Positions 25,294 through 34,213 of a stretch of DNA of 64,000 bases are shown here, one piece after another. Location of the stretch: positions 1-64,000 of the forward strand of contig DJYO01000021.1 of NCBI GenBank assembly GCA_002450155.1, in the 5' to 3' direction. Every line of letters starts with the position of its first letter. Positions within the stretch are counted from its first letter, which is position 1. The position numbers and the translations under genes are program-made. The notes below the pieces were generated by a model, which did no database searches, was not told the DNA's origin, and saw only the letters and a list, made by a program, of their open reading frames with translations. This DNA is from Mageeibacillus sp. UBA6976. GTDB taxonomy: Bacteria > Bacillota > Clostridia > Saccharofermentanales > Saccharofermentanaceae.

Positions 25294-26220
25294 TTAAGAC
25301 TTTGCTATTTCCTTGATGGATGTTGTAAGTCCGGCAATTCCCTGAAGCTCTGAAGGGATTATGATCTTTGTGGACTGGCCCTGACCTACCTTCTCTAAAG
25401 CCTCAAGACCCTTGAGTGCGATAAGACCCTCGTCAGCTCCGACATCCTTGATCATGGCAAGACCCTTAGCTGTAGCTTCCTGGATCGCGAGGATAGCCTC
25501 TGCCTGACCTTCAGCTTCGCGGATGGCAGCTTCCTTCTTAGCTTCAGCTCTTAAGATAGCTGCTTCCTTCTCACCTTCTGCAACTCTGATAGCAGATTCC
25601 TTCTCACCTTCTGCGATAAGGATCTTCTCTCTCTTCTCTCGCTCAGCCTTCATCTGCTTCTCCATCGCAGCCTGGATCTCCTTAGGCGGGATGATATTCT
25701 TGAGCTCAACGCGGTTAACCTTGATGCCCCATGCGTCAGTTGCTTCGTCCAGTATCTCTCTCATTCTTGTATTGATGATGTCTCTTGAAGTAAGAGTCTG
25801 GTCAAGCTCCAGATCACCGATGATGTTACGGAGTGTTGTAGCAGAGAGATTCTCAATAGCTACGATAGGACGCTCGATGCCGTATGTATAGAGCTTAGGG
25901 TCTAATACCTGATAGAAGATAACCGTATCTATCTGCATTGTAACGTTATCCTTTGTGATAACGGCCTGAGGTGCAAAGTCTGCAACCTTCTCCTTAAGAG
26001 AGATCTTCTTGGCTACCTTATCGATGAAGGGGACCTTGAAGTGAAGACCTGTCTCCCATGTTGTCTTGTAGGTTCCGAGACGCTCAACGATGAATGTTGC
26101 TGCCTGAGGAACGATCCTGATGCATGAGATGACGCCTGCGAGAAGAATCGCTACGATTACAACGATAGCTACTACTGCACCTGCAGGGCTTGATGAGCTG
26201 CTTAAAATTGCCTGTGTCAT
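25294..26220 (-). CDS. SPFH/stomatin-like membrane protein (QmcA family)
   Basis: A 308-residue protein with one N-terminal membrane helix (about 14-38) and an SPFH/band 7 domain (QAATFIVERLGTYKTTWETGLHF). A long charged helix of repeated AEGEKE/AEAKKEAA units (about 190-245) follows, then a hydrophobic C-terminus. Members assemble into ring-like scaffolds in the membrane and are often paired with NfeD proteins. The NfeD-family gene is directly upstream, 17 bases away. CAGGAGG precedes the ATG. Confidence 0.92.
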   Translation of the reverse strand: MTQAILSSSSSPAGAVVAIVVIVAILLAGVISCIRIVPQAATFIVERLGTYKTTWETGLHFKVPFIDKVAKKISLKEKVADFAPQAVITKDNVTMQIDTVIFYQVLDPKLYTYGIERPIVAIENLSATTLRNIIGDLELDQTLTSRDIINTRMREILDEATDAWGIKVNRVELKNIIPPKEIQAAMEKQMKAEREKREKILIAEGEKESAIRVAEGEKEAAILRAEAKKEAAIREAEGQAEAILAIQEATAKGLAMIKDVGADEGLIALKGLEALEKVGQGQSTKIIIPSELQGIAGLTTSIKEIAKS

Positions 26221-26237
26221 ATTATCCTCCTGTAAAT

Positions 26238-26681
26238 TTAATTGACTTTCTGTTCTACGACGGCCTTAACGCCTTCGATGCGGATTACCTTGACTGCGCT
26301 TCCGGCTGCTATGGGAAATTCAGACTTGGCACTCCAAACCTGTCCCATTACCTTGATCTGGCCCTGGCCGTCAACGGGGATGATGTCCTTGATGACCTCT
26401 CCCTCCATTCCGATGATACGATCTGCGTTGGTCGGTTGCTTGTCACGCCCGCGTTTCTCGTCCAGACGGGGTTTGATCCATATGATACAGATCACAAAAG
26501 TTACCAGTGTAACGAATACCATTACCACGATCTGTGCTACGAGCTCTGCTCCGCAGAGATCCATGACCATCGCTACGAGACAACCTGCTGCAAGCCAAAC
26601 GGATGACAGCCCCATCGTGAGCGCCTCGACAACGAGAGCAACGATCGCAAGACCAAGCCATACTATCCACAAATTGTCCAT
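26238..26681 (-). CDS. NfeD family protein, short form
   Basis: A 147-residue protein with two to three membrane helices in residues 1-68 and a soluble C-terminal OB-fold-like domain (IIGMEGEVIKDIIPVDGQGQIKVMGQVWSA, split over two strands). This is the short NfeD type lacking the ClpP-like protease domain. It is partnered with the adjacent stomatin gene; the family works in membrane organisation or protein quality control, with details unsettled. Confidence 0.88.
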   Translation of the reverse strand: MDNLWIVWLGLAIVALVVEALTMGLSSVWLAAGCLVAMVMDLCGAELVAQIVVMVFVTLVTFVICIIWIKPRLDEKRGRDKQPTNADRIIGMEGEVIKDIIPVDGQGQIKVMGQVWSAKSEFPIAAGSAVKVIRIEGVKAVVEQKVN

Positions 26682-26703
26682 CCTATTATCCTCCCTTATA
26701 TTA

Positions 26704-26726
26704 TTTGAGGGGTTCCAACCCTCAAA
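26704..26726 (-). terminator. Hairpin downstream of truA
   Basis: TTTGAGGG (26704-26711) pairs with CCCTCAAA (26719-26726) around a seven-base loop, 19 bases past the truA stop. The tail on the minus strand (TAATATAAG) is AT-rich but not a clean T-run, so termination may be partial. Confidence 0.5.
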
Positions 26727-26744
26727 GATAATTATATCACCCTT

Positions 26745-27524
26745 CTAAGAGTTTTGGGGAGAAATCGGTTCTGCGGCAGCCTCTTTGTCAAAGAATACTT
26801 CCTCTAATGTAAGGCCTTTGGCAGGAAGGGTCCTTCCTGCATTCGCACGTTCACCTTTGCTAATGATATCAGGTATTTCCGAGGGCAAAATATTGCCGCA
26901 TCCCACCTCAAGGAGAGTGCCGGCGATTATCCTTACCATGTTATACAGGAAGGCCTGACCTGATACTTCTATCTCGATATGATTTTCGTTTACAGGTTTT
27001 ACGGATACATTGTAAAGGAGTCTGTCATATGTCTTCTGGCTTCCACCGGCAGCGCAAAAAGCCCTGAAATCGTGCCGTCCCTCAAAATGAACGGCAGCTT
27101 CCCTCATCCCGGATATATCAAGATCGTATGGACAGAAATAAGAATATCTGTCATTTAGAGGGGACGGGGTCCTGGCATTATAGATCCTGTAGACATACCT
27201 CTTGCCCGTGATATCAAATCTCGCGGAAAAATCCGGTCTCACGTAGAGCGCCTCCCTGACTTTAACATCGTCAGGCAGATCGCAGTTTACGGCTAGGGGG
27301 ATCCTGTCTTCCGGGATAACAAACGGGACGTCAAGGTGGGAGAGGTGGCATCTTGCATGCACACCCGCATCTGTCCTTGAACATCCCGTGACTTTGATAT
27401 CTTCTTTGTAGAGCTTGCTTAAAGCCCTGTTTAGTTCATCCTGAACGGTTCTGCCATTCTTCTGCGACTGGAATCCGGCAAAATCCGTGCCGTCGTATTC
27501 AACCGTTAGCAAAAGCCGTGGCAT
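26745..27524 (-). CDS. truA: tRNA pseudouridine(38-40) synthase TruA
   Basis: A 259-residue enzyme that converts uridines 38-40 of tRNA anticodon arms to pseudouridine. The catalytic aspartate is in CSRTDAGVHARCHLSHLD near residue 52; the start LLLTVEYDGTDFAGFQ is typical. Length fits the family (about 250-260). truA follows ecfT in many Firmicutes ribosomal clusters; here a ROK kinase gene lies between them, eight bases upstream. Confidence 0.95.
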   Translation of the reverse strand: MPRLLLTVEYDGTDFAGFQSQKNGRTVQDELNRALSKLYKEDIKVTGCSRTDAGVHARCHLSHLDVPFVIPEDRIPLAVNCDLPDDVKVREALYVRPDFSARFDITGKRYVYRIYNARTPSPLNDRYSYFCPYDLDISGMREAAVHFEGRHDFRAFCAAGGSQKTYDRLLYNVSVKPVNENHIEIEVSGQAFLYNMVRIIAGTLLEVGCGNILPSEIPDIISKGERANAGRTLPAKGLTLEEVFFDKEAAAEPISPQNS

Positions 27525-27532
27525 AAACTGTT

Positions 27533-28510
27533 TTACTTGCCGTTCTTGCCGTCATCTACGCAGGACTTACCCATCATGGCAGCTCCTACGATACCTGCAT
27601 CATTACCCATCTGGGCAAGCTCGATCCTTGTCTTCTTAACGCCGGGACCGAAATAGGGCCTGCTCATAGTCTTCTCACGCATGGGAATAAGGAGCGGGTC
27701 ACCTTCATTGCATACGCCGCCGCCTACTACGAGTACCTCAGGCATGAAAGTATTAATAGCATTTGCAAGACCATCAGCAAGATAGTCTGTATACATCTCG
27801 ACTACATCCTTGGCTACCTGATCGCCCTGACGCATAGCGACAAATGCGATCCTGGCATTCCACTCGCCTTCTTCCTTATAAAGATCGTTAAGGAGAGAAT
27901 CAGGATTAGCCTCTGCAGCTTCCTTAGTCATTCTGGCAAGAGCTGATGCTGAAGCATACTGCTCAAAGCATCCCTTACGTCCGCATCCGCACTGAACGCC
28001 GCCGGATACCAGTACTGTGTGACCAAATTCAGAACCTGCCTGGTTAAAGCCGGAGTAGATCCTGCCGTTTGCGATCACGCCTGCGCCGACACCGGTGCCA
28101 AGAGTGATCGTAACAGAATCTGCAGCACCCTTGGCTGCACCTGCAACTGCTTCAGCCATCGCTGCGCAGTTCGCATCGTTATCAATATAGACAGGGAGAT
28201 CGATCACTTCCCTTATGAGTTTTCTCATAGGTGCATTGTTGAAAGGAAGGTTGGATGAATATACCAGGAGTCCTTCTTTGTTGTCAGGGGTTCCGGGTGA
28301 GCCGATGCCGATCGCTTCTATGTCCTTCACTTCAAGGCCCAGGTCCTTGATAGTGTCCATGGCGAGAGTACCCATATCATGGATGATCTCTTCCATCGTC
28401 CTCTCTGCTCTTGTCTTGATAGAGAGTTTGTTAAGAAGTTTACCTTCAGAGTCTACAACGCCCGCCTTGATGTTCGTGCCGCCGAGGTCAATTCCAACAT
28501 AGTAAGCCAT
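27533..28510 (-). CDS. ROK family glucokinase
   Basis: The product is 325 residues from the ATG at 28510 (MAYYVGIDLGGTNIKAG); an in-frame ATG 16 codons upstream lacks support. The ATP-binding DLGGTNIKAG, the sugar/ATP motif TITLGTGVGAGVI and the ROK zinc signature CGCGRKGCFEQYASASALA identify a glucokinase-type ROK protein rather than a ROK repressor (no N-terminal helix-turn-helix). It phosphorylates glucose or a related hexose with ATP. It sits between ecfT and truA, an unexpected insertion into a conserved order. Confidence 0.88.
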   Translation of the reverse strand: MAYYVGIDLGGTNIKAGVVDSEGKLLNKLSIKTRAERTMEEIIHDMGTLAMDTIKDLGLEVKDIEAIGIGSPGTPDNKEGLLVYSSNLPFNNAPMRKLIREVIDLPVYIDNDANCAAMAEAVAGAAKGAADSVTITLGTGVGAGVIANGRIYSGFNQAGSEFGHTVLVSGGVQCGCGRKGCFEQYASASALARMTKEAAEANPDSLLNDLYKEEGEWNARIAFVAMRQGDQVAKDVVEMYTDYLADGLANAINTFMPEVLVVGGGVCNEGDPLLIPMREKTMSRPYFGPGVKKTRIELAQMGNDAGIVGAAMMGKSCVDDGKNGK

Positions 28511-28568
28511 TATGTAATCCAGCCTTTCGCCTTTATTATGCAACTTGAATTCTATCACAGCATATGAT

Positions 28569-29378
28569 TTATCTCAAAGACAAATCTATTACAACATTGA
28601 GCAGGGCGAGGAGTGCGAGGAAGAGCCCTACCAGGGCATCCTTGAACGTGACTTTGAGGGGATGAAGCTTAGTCCTCCCGACGCCGCCTCTGTAGCCTCT
28701 GGCATCCATGGCTACTGCAAGATCCTCTGCTCTTTTGAAACTCGATACAAAAAGAGGGATAAGGACAGTAATATAACCCTTTATCCTGTTGATAAATGAG
28801 CCTGTATCGTAGTCAGCGCCTCTTGACACCTGAGCCTTCATTATCTTGTCAGTCTCCTCCACCAGAGTTGGGATGAATCTAAGGGCAATGGACATCATCA
28901 TGGCCATCTCATGCACAGGCACCTTGATATAAGCCAGTGGTGCAAACAGGCTCTCCAAAGCATCGCATATCTTGAGCGGAGTTGTGGTAAGAGTCAGAAG
29001 GATCGATGTGGATATAATGAGAAACAGGATCCTAAGGGACATCAATACGGCTCTTGAGATACCGTAATCAGTTATCTTTATTATCTTCCATTCAAACAGG
29101 ACATTGCCCGTTCTTATGGTGAGCATATTAAGGATAAGTATAAATATGGTTATCGGTATGATCGGTTTTATGGTCTCCCAGATTATCCGGAGAGTTATCT
29201 TAGCCATAAGGATCTGTATTATGACCGTTGCTGTCAGGAGCAATATGCCCGGTGTCGTCTTTATCATGAATATGGCGACAAGATAGACGATATAAAGGAT
29301 AGCCTTAACCCTCGGATCCGTCTCATGCAGGATCGACTCCCGTTTGTAGTAGCGGCCTATGGACACATTCTCAAGCAT
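28569..29378 (-). CDS. ecfT: Energy-coupling factor transporter transmembrane protein EcfT
   Basis: A 269-residue membrane protein with about five to six helices. The two Ala/Ser-Arg-Gly coupling motifs of EcfT are present: AQVSRGADYDTG and AMDARGYRGG; they sit in the long coupling helices that contact the ATPases. It forms the shared module that drives group II ECF vitamin and metal importers with separate substrate-binding S components, none of which is nearby. It overlaps the fused ATPase gene by eight bases. Confidence 0.93.
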   Translation of the reverse strand: MLENVSIGRYYKRESILHETDPRVKAILYIVYLVAIFMIKTTPGILLLTATVIIQILMAKITLRIIWETIKPIIPITIFILILNMLTIRTGNVLFEWKIIKITDYGISRAVLMSLRILFLIISTSILLTLTTTPLKICDALESLFAPLAYIKVPVHEMAMMMSIALRFIPTLVEETDKIMKAQVSRGADYDTGSFINRIKGYITVLIPLFVSSFKRAEDLAVAMDARGYRGGVGRTKLHPLKVTFKDALVGLFLALLALLNVVIDLSLR

Positions 29379-31155
29379 CTTTCTTGACCGCCTTCCTTAC
29401 AGATCTTACGATATTGGCCGCTTCAAGAGCTGAGTCGAAATAAGGTCTGCCAAAATCGCAGCGCGGGAGCTCCTTTTGTATGGCGCTCCTGAGCTTATCT
29501 GCAAAAATATTGAGCACCGGTCTTGTAAGTCCGGCTCTTTCACAGGCATCGCTCATGAAGAAGTTTACCGGCGTCTCCGTAAGAAGGATCTCGCCGTCTT
29601 TGATCGCGCATATCCTGTCGCAGTTACGGGCGGCTTCGTCCATATTATGAGATACGAGTACTATGGTCGTGCCATTCTTTTTAAGGTCTGAGATTATCTT
29701 GAACATCTCATCCCTGCCCCTGGGGTCAAGACCTGATGCCGGTTCATCCAGAACCAGGATCTCAGGCCTCATTACCAGCACACCTGCAAGGGCTACTCTT
29801 CTCTTCTGTCCTCCTGAGAGCTCAAAAGGGCTCTTATTAAGGATGTCTTCGCTTATGCCTGTAAGCCTCGCTGCTTCTATAACCCGGGGCTTTACCTCGC
29901 TGTCAGGAACCCCTGCCTTCTTAAGACCGTAGGCAATATCCTTAAATACAGTTTCTTCGAAGAGCTGATATTCAGGGTACTGGAATACAAGTCCTACCAC
30001 CTGTCTTATCTGCTTCTTGTCTTTCTTATCTGATGTATGGAGGCTCCCTGTCTTGCTAAAGATCTCTATGTCGCCTGTCTGTGGCATAAAGATCGCATTC
30101 ATGTGGGATATCAAGGTGGTCTTGCCACATCCGCTCCTGCCGCAGATGCCCAGGATCTCTCCCCGTCTTACCTCAAGGTCCATGTCTTTGATGGCTTTGG
30201 TAAGTCCTCTGTCGTATGACATACTAAGCCCTTTGATCCTCATTATCACTTCAGGATCCTGTATCTCTTCTATAGGGGGGAAGTCCTGCACATAAGAAGA
30301 TACCATCCTTGGTATCATCTTAACTACAGCGCTTATCAGGCTATCGTCTGATTCCAGATCAGAAGGCAGTATCTCGCAGCCGCAGATTCCTGCGATCTGA
30401 TAGCAGAGAGCAAAATTCTCAGGTTGCTTGAGACCCAGGGCTCCCAGCTTGCCGCTTGAGAACACTTCTGAAGGCCTGCCCTCTATTACCACCTTGCCAT
30501 GATCTATTACAATGACCCTGTCGCACCTTATCGCTTCACTCATGTCATGGGTGATCGTTATTAGCGTAAGTCCCTTCTTTTTCCTCATATCCTCTACGAG
30601 TTTCAGGAACTCATCTCTTGAAACAGGGTCCAGCATTGCAGTGGATTCGTCAAGGATAAGTACTTCAGGCTCCATAGCAAGAGCACCAGCTATGGCAAGC
30701 TTCTGCTTTTGCCCACCTGAGAGCGATGAGGATTCCCTGCCCCTTAATTCGTAGAGCCCAACTTCTTTAAGAGATCTTTCTACCCTCTGAGATAATTCGG
30801 GATTTGGAACACCCATATTCTCCGGACCGAAAGCAGTATCCTCTTCTACCAGGGTTCCGACTATCTGATTGTCAGGATTCTGGAAGACGCAGGCACACTT
30901 GTTCCTAATGTCCCAGAATCTTGCCTCATCCTTGGTATCCATGCCGAATACAAGGATCTTGCCGGCATCCGGGACCTCGAGAACATCTATTAATTTAGCA
31001 AGTGTGGATTTGCCTGAACCGTTGGCACCAAGGATAGCAGTATAGGATCCCTTGGGAATATCAAGGGATATGTTATTGAGAGCCGTAACCGTATCCTCTG
31101 ACCCGGTATCCGACCCGTAAGTAAATGTAACGCTGTCTACTGCTATCTTATCCAT
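29371..31155 (-). CDS. ecfA: Fused double-ATPase EcfA1-EcfA2 of the ECF transporter
   Basis: A single 594-residue chain carries two full ABC ATPase domains. The first (about 1-245) has Walker A GANGSGKST, signature LSGGQKQKLAIAGAL and Walker B VLILDEST. The second (about 305-545) has GRSGCGKTT, LSGGQKRRVALAGVL and LVLDEP. In most Firmicutes EcfA1 and EcfA2 are separate genes at this place between rplQ and ecfT; here they are joined through a linker of about 60 residues. Domain 1 has DES in place of the usual DEP after Walker B. The gene powers vitamin import together with EcfT. Confidence 0.92.
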   Translation of the reverse strand: MDKIAVDSVTFTYGSDTGSEDTVTALNNISLDIPKGSYTAILGANGSGKSTLAKLIDVLEVPDAGKILVFGMDTKDEARFWDIRNKCACVFQNPDNQIVGTLVEEDTAFGPENMGVPNPELSQRVERSLKEVGLYELRGRESSSLSGGQKQKLAIAGALAMEPEVLILDESTAMLDPVSRDEFLKLVEDMRKKKGLTLITITHDMSEAIRCDRVIVIDHGKVVIEGRPSEVFSSGKLGALGLKQPENFALCYQIAGICGCEILPSDLESDDSLISAVVKMIPRMVSSYVQDFPPIEEIQDPEVIMRIKGLSMSYDRGLTKAIKDMDLEVRRGEILGICGRSGCGKTTLISHMNAIFMPQTGDIEIFSKTGSLHTSDKKDKKQIRQVVGLVFQYPEYQLFEETVFKDIAYGLKKAGVPDSEVKPRVIEAARLTGISEDILNKSPFELSGGQKRRVALAGVLVMRPEILVLDEPASGLDPRGRDEMFKIISDLKKNGTTIVLVSHNMDEAARNCDRICAIKDGEILLTETPVNFFMSDACERAGLTRPVLNIFADKLRSAIQKELPRCDFGRPYFDSALEAANIVRSVRKAVKKDA

Positions 31156-31176
31156 TGGAACCTAATCTTAAATCAA

Positions 31177-31202
31177 CAGGGGAAGATCTAAACCTTCCCC
31201 TG
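31177..31202 (-). terminator. Hairpin between rplQ and ecfA
   Basis: CAGGGGAAG (31177-31185) pairs perfectly with CTTCCCCTG (31194-31202) around an eight-base loop. It lies about 50 bases past the rplQ stop, with a moderate T-rich tail (TTGATTTAAG) on the minus strand. It probably ends the alpha operon at least partly. Confidence 0.65.
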
Positions 31203-31251
31203 TGAAATCAACAATATAAATTACGATCAGCCTTAGGTTTGTCTATTCTTA

Positions 31252-31773
31252 TCAAACAAACTCAAGGATTGCCATCTCGGAACCGTCACCACGTCTTGTG
31301 CCGATGCGGATGATCCTTGTGTAACCGCCGTTCCTTGAAGCATATCTTACAGCATACTCGTCAAACATCTTGTTTGTGGGGTTGATAACACGACCCTCGC
31401 TGTCATGGCTCTTGATAAGCCACTTTGTCATTTCCTTACGAGCTGCAAGACGTGAAGGTGCGTCAACCTGAACTGTCTTTGTCTTAACTTCACGGTCAAC
31501 TACCTCGTACTTGTTGCCGGCCTTGGATGTCTTAGTCTTAAGGACCTTCTTACCCTTACCGTCAAGCTTTGCTTCGGAAACTGTGATCTCCTTTGTTGTG
31601 AAGTTATCCTTCTCCTTAACTGCAGAAGCCACGAGGCTCTCAACGATAGCGGAAACTTCCTTAGCACGAGCAACAGTTGTCTCAACCTTACCGTTGATAA
31701 CCATTGCCGTTACCAGATTCTTAAGTATAGCCGTGCGCTGGTCGGATGCACGACCCAATTTTCTATTAGGCAT
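31252..31773 (-). CDS. rplQ: 50S ribosomal protein L17 (bL17) with internal insertion
   Basis: A 173-residue large-subunit protein, longer than the usual 112-130. The core is recognisable at both ends (NRKLGRASDQRTAILKNLVT at the start, YASRNGGYTRIIRIGTRRGD near the end). The extra segment of roughly 50 residues (about 53-105, lysine- and threonine-rich) interrupts the place where the short form has a simple helix linker. It is the last gene of the alpha operon, 23 bases after rpoA. Confidence 0.94.
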   Translation of the reverse strand: MPNRKLGRASDQRTAILKNLVTAMVINGKVETTVARAKEVSAIVESLVASAVKEKDNFTTKEITVSEAKLDGKGKKVLKTKTSKAGNKYEVVDREVKTKTVQVDAPSRLAARKEMTKWLIKSHDSEGRVINPTNKMFDEYAVRYASRNGGYTRIIRIGTRRGDGSEMAILEFV

Positions 31774-31796
31774 TGTATTGCTCCTCCGTATTGAGA

Positions 31797-32747
31797 TTAA
31801 TCTTCTTGATCTTTGAGGTGAAGGCCCATACCCTCAAGCTTCTCGATGATTTCTTCGAGAGACTTCTTACCGAGGTTTCTGACCTTGATCATCTCATCCA
31901 TTGTCTTTGCTACAAGATCGCCGACAGTATTGATCTGTGCTCTCTTGAGGCAGTTATATGTACGAACAGAGAACTCAAAATCTTCAATGAGTACATTAAG
32001 CTTGGAATCAGACTCACTTACGTCCTCAACACTCTTGAAGCTCAGTGCTGAATCTGTCTCAGCAAGTGCTGTGAAGAACTTAAGGTGGTCAATAAGGCAG
32101 TTAGCTGCTGAAGAAAGTGCTTCATCAACTTCGATGGTACCGTCTGTCCAAACCTCGATGGTGAGGCTGTCGTAGTCGGTCCTTGCACCTACACGGGTGT
32201 TTTCTACATGATAGTTAGCCTTCTTAACGGGAGTGAAGATCGAATCGATCGGAATGAGTCCGATGATCTGCTTCTCGGGCTTGTTCTGCTCGGCTGTATT
32301 ATAGCCGCGGCCCTTCTGGAGTGTGAATTCCATAAATACGTCATCTGCACCGTTGAGGTGAGCGATAACGTGATCCGGATTCATGATCTCAACGTCAGGA
32401 CCATGAACGATGTCGCCAGCTTTGAGCTCGCCTGTTCTGCCCTTTGCAACGCTGATGCTAACAATGTTTGACTCATTGTGGAGCTTAGCTCTTATACCCT
32501 TGATATTAAGGATTACTTCTGTTGTATCTTCAATGATGCCCGGAATCGTGGAGAATTCATGCTTAATCTTATCAATCTTGATAGATGTAACTGCCGCACC
32601 GGAGAGTGAAGAAAGGAGCACTCTGCGCAGTGAATTACCGAGAGTATTACCGAAACCGCGCTCGAGCGGTGAGATGGTATATTTCCCGTATGACTTGTCT
32701 TCGCTTGACTCAACACACTTTATGGTCGGCTGGCTTATTTCCATCAT
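31797..32747 (-). CDS. rpoA: RNA polymerase alpha subunit
   Basis: A 316-residue subunit that dimerises to nucleate RNA polymerase assembly. The N-terminal domain (about 1-230) has FGNTLGNSLRRVLLSSL. After a linker, the C-terminal helix-hairpin-helix domain (about 245-310) has FSVRTYNCLKRAQINTVGDL and VRNLGKKSLEEI, which contact UP elements and activators. Length is normal. AGGAGG precedes the ATG. Confidence 0.97.
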   Translation of the reverse strand: MMEISQPTIKCVESSEDKSYGKYTISPLERGFGNTLGNSLRRVLLSSLSGAAVTSIKIDKIKHEFSTIPGIIEDTTEVILNIKGIRAKLHNESNIVSISVAKGRTGELKAGDIVHGPDVEIMNPDHVIAHLNGADDVFMEFTLQKGRGYNTAEQNKPEKQIIGLIPIDSIFTPVKKANYHVENTRVGARTDYDSLTIEVWTDGTIEVDEALSSAANCLIDHLKFFTALAETDSALSFKSVEDVSESDSKLNVLIEDFEFSVRTYNCLKRAQINTVGDLVAKTMDEMIKVRNLGKKSLEEIIEKLEGMGLHLKDQED

Positions 32748-32795
32748 TTCTATTCCTCCTGATTATTTTGTTTGTCGTCTGAATCAGTTTAGTTA

Positions 32796-33395
32796 TTACT
32801 TGGAGTACAACTCGACGATTGCGACTTCATTTACCGGAACATCGATCTGATCCTTTGTAGGGATCGCAAGGATCTTTCCGCTTAACTTCTCGAGGTCTGC
32901 CTCAACCCATGCAGGTGCAGTCCTTGACTCTGTTACAGCAACGATATCCTTGAATCTTACGGAGCCTCTAGCGTTCTCCTTGATCTCGATCTTGTCACCT
33001 ACTGATACGCTGTAGGAAGGAATGTTAACAGTCTTGCCGTTAACAGTAACGTTCCTGTGGCTTACGATCTGTCTAGCCTCATCTCTTGTACGTGCAAGAC
33101 CCATTCTGAACAGAACATTGTCCAGTCTGAGTTCCAGGAGGATCATGAGGTTCTCACCGGTTGTACCGTACTTAAGCTTCTGAGCCTTAACGAAATAGTT
33201 TCTGAAAGGCTTCTCAAGAACGCCGTAAATAAACTTTGCCTTCTGCTTCTCTTTGAGCTGCATGCCATATTCGCTGACCTTACGGGGTCTTGCAGCGTCA
33301 TGCTTCTTAGATTGCTTCTTCTCTATACCCAGGAATGCAGGCTCAACACCGAGGGCTCTGCACTTCTTAAGGACAGGTGTCATATCTCTTGCCAT
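32796..33395 (-). CDS. rpsD: 30S ribosomal protein S4 (uS4), zinc-free form
   Basis: A 199-residue primary 16S rRNA binder. The N-terminal region lacks the four-cysteine zinc site of some uS4 proteins. The S4 RNA-binding fold is at about 90-150 (LELRLDNVLFRMGLARTRDEARQIVSH). In several bacteria S4 regulates the alpha operon by binding its mRNA leader; a structured spacer upstream of rpsM could be such a site. Confidence 0.96.
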   Translation of the reverse strand: MARDMTPVLKKCRALGVEPAFLGIEKKQSKKHDAARPRKVSEYGMQLKEKQKAKFIYGVLEKPFRNYFVKAQKLKYGTTGENLMILLELRLDNVLFRMGLARTRDEARQIVSHRNVTVNGKTVNIPSYSVSVGDKIEIKENARGSVRFKDIVAVTESRTAPAWVEADLEKLSGKILAIPTKDQIDVPVNEVAIVELYSK

Positions 33396-33441
33396 TGCTT
33401 TATCCTCTTTTCTATATTAGATAATAGACCTAAACGTAAGA

Positions 33442-33828
33442 TTAAACTCTTCTGCGCTTAGGAGGACGGCAGCCGTTATGAGGAACGGGTGTAACGTCCT
33501 TGATCATTGTTACCTTAAGACCAGCTGTCTCAAGAGCTCTTACTGCAGATTCTCTGCCGGATCCGGGTCCCTTGACATAAACGTCAACAGTCTTCATGCC
33601 GTGATCGATAGCAGCCTTAGCAGCCTTCTCGGAAGCAACCTGAGCAGCATAGCTTGTGCCCTTACGTGAACCCTTAGCATCCATACCTGCAGATGCCCAA
33701 GAGATTGCGTTGCCCTGCTTGTCTGTGATAGTAACTATTGTATTGTTGAAAGTAGCGTGAATATGTGCCTGGCCTTCAACGACATTTTTACGTTCAGCCC
33801 TTCTGGGTCTTCTGGTTTCTCTTGCCAT
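33442..33828 (-). CDS. rpsK: 30S ribosomal protein S11 (uS11)
   Basis: A 128-residue platform protein of the small subunit. It shows GQAHIHATFNNTIVTITD and the late PVPHNGCRPPKRRRV tail, both characteristic. It lies 16 bases after rpsM. Confidence 0.97.
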   Translation of the reverse strand: MARETRRPRRAERKNVVEGQAHIHATFNNTIVTITDKQGNAISWASAGMDAKGSRKGTSYAAQVASEKAAKAAIDHGMKTVDVYVKGPGSGRESAVRALETAGLKVTMIKDVTPVPHNGCRPPKRRRV

Positions 33829-33844
33829 ATTAGATTACCCTCCC

Positions 33845-34213
33845 TTATTTCTTCTTGCCTGCGACAGTTCTCTTCGGGCCCTTGCGGGTACGAGCATTTG
33901 TCTTTGTGCGCTGGCCTCTTACGGGGAGTCCTAATCTGTGGCGACGGCCTCTTAAGCAACCGATATCAGAGAGTCTCTTGATGTTCTGCTGAACTTCTCT
34001 CCTAAGGTCGCCCTCTACCTGATAATTGTTCTCGATCTGATCACGGATCTTAGCTACTTCATCCTCAGAAAGATCCTTAACACGTGTATCAGGGTTGATA
34101 CCTGTGTTCTTGATAATCTCGGAAGCGCTTGTGTTTCCAATGCCGTAAATGTAAGTAAGAGCTATCTCTACTCTCTTATCATTCGGCAGATCTACGCCGG
34201 CTATACGAGCCAT
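33845..34213 (-). CDS. rpsM: 30S ribosomal protein S13 (uS13)
   Basis: The product is 122 residues from the ATG at 34213, which has GGAGGTACACCAC directly before it; an ATG five codons upstream lies within or before that site. It contacts the P-site tRNA and bridges to the large subunit head. MARIAGVDLPNDKRVEIAL and the C-terminal RGQRTKTNARTRKGPKRTVA are diagnostic. Confidence 0.97.
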   Translation of the reverse strand: MARIAGVDLPNDKRVEIALTYIYGIGNTSASEIIKNTGINPDTRVKDLSEDEVAKIRDQIENNYQVEGDLRREVQQNIKRLSDIGCLRGRRHRLGLPVRGQRTKTNARTRKGPKRTVAGKKK

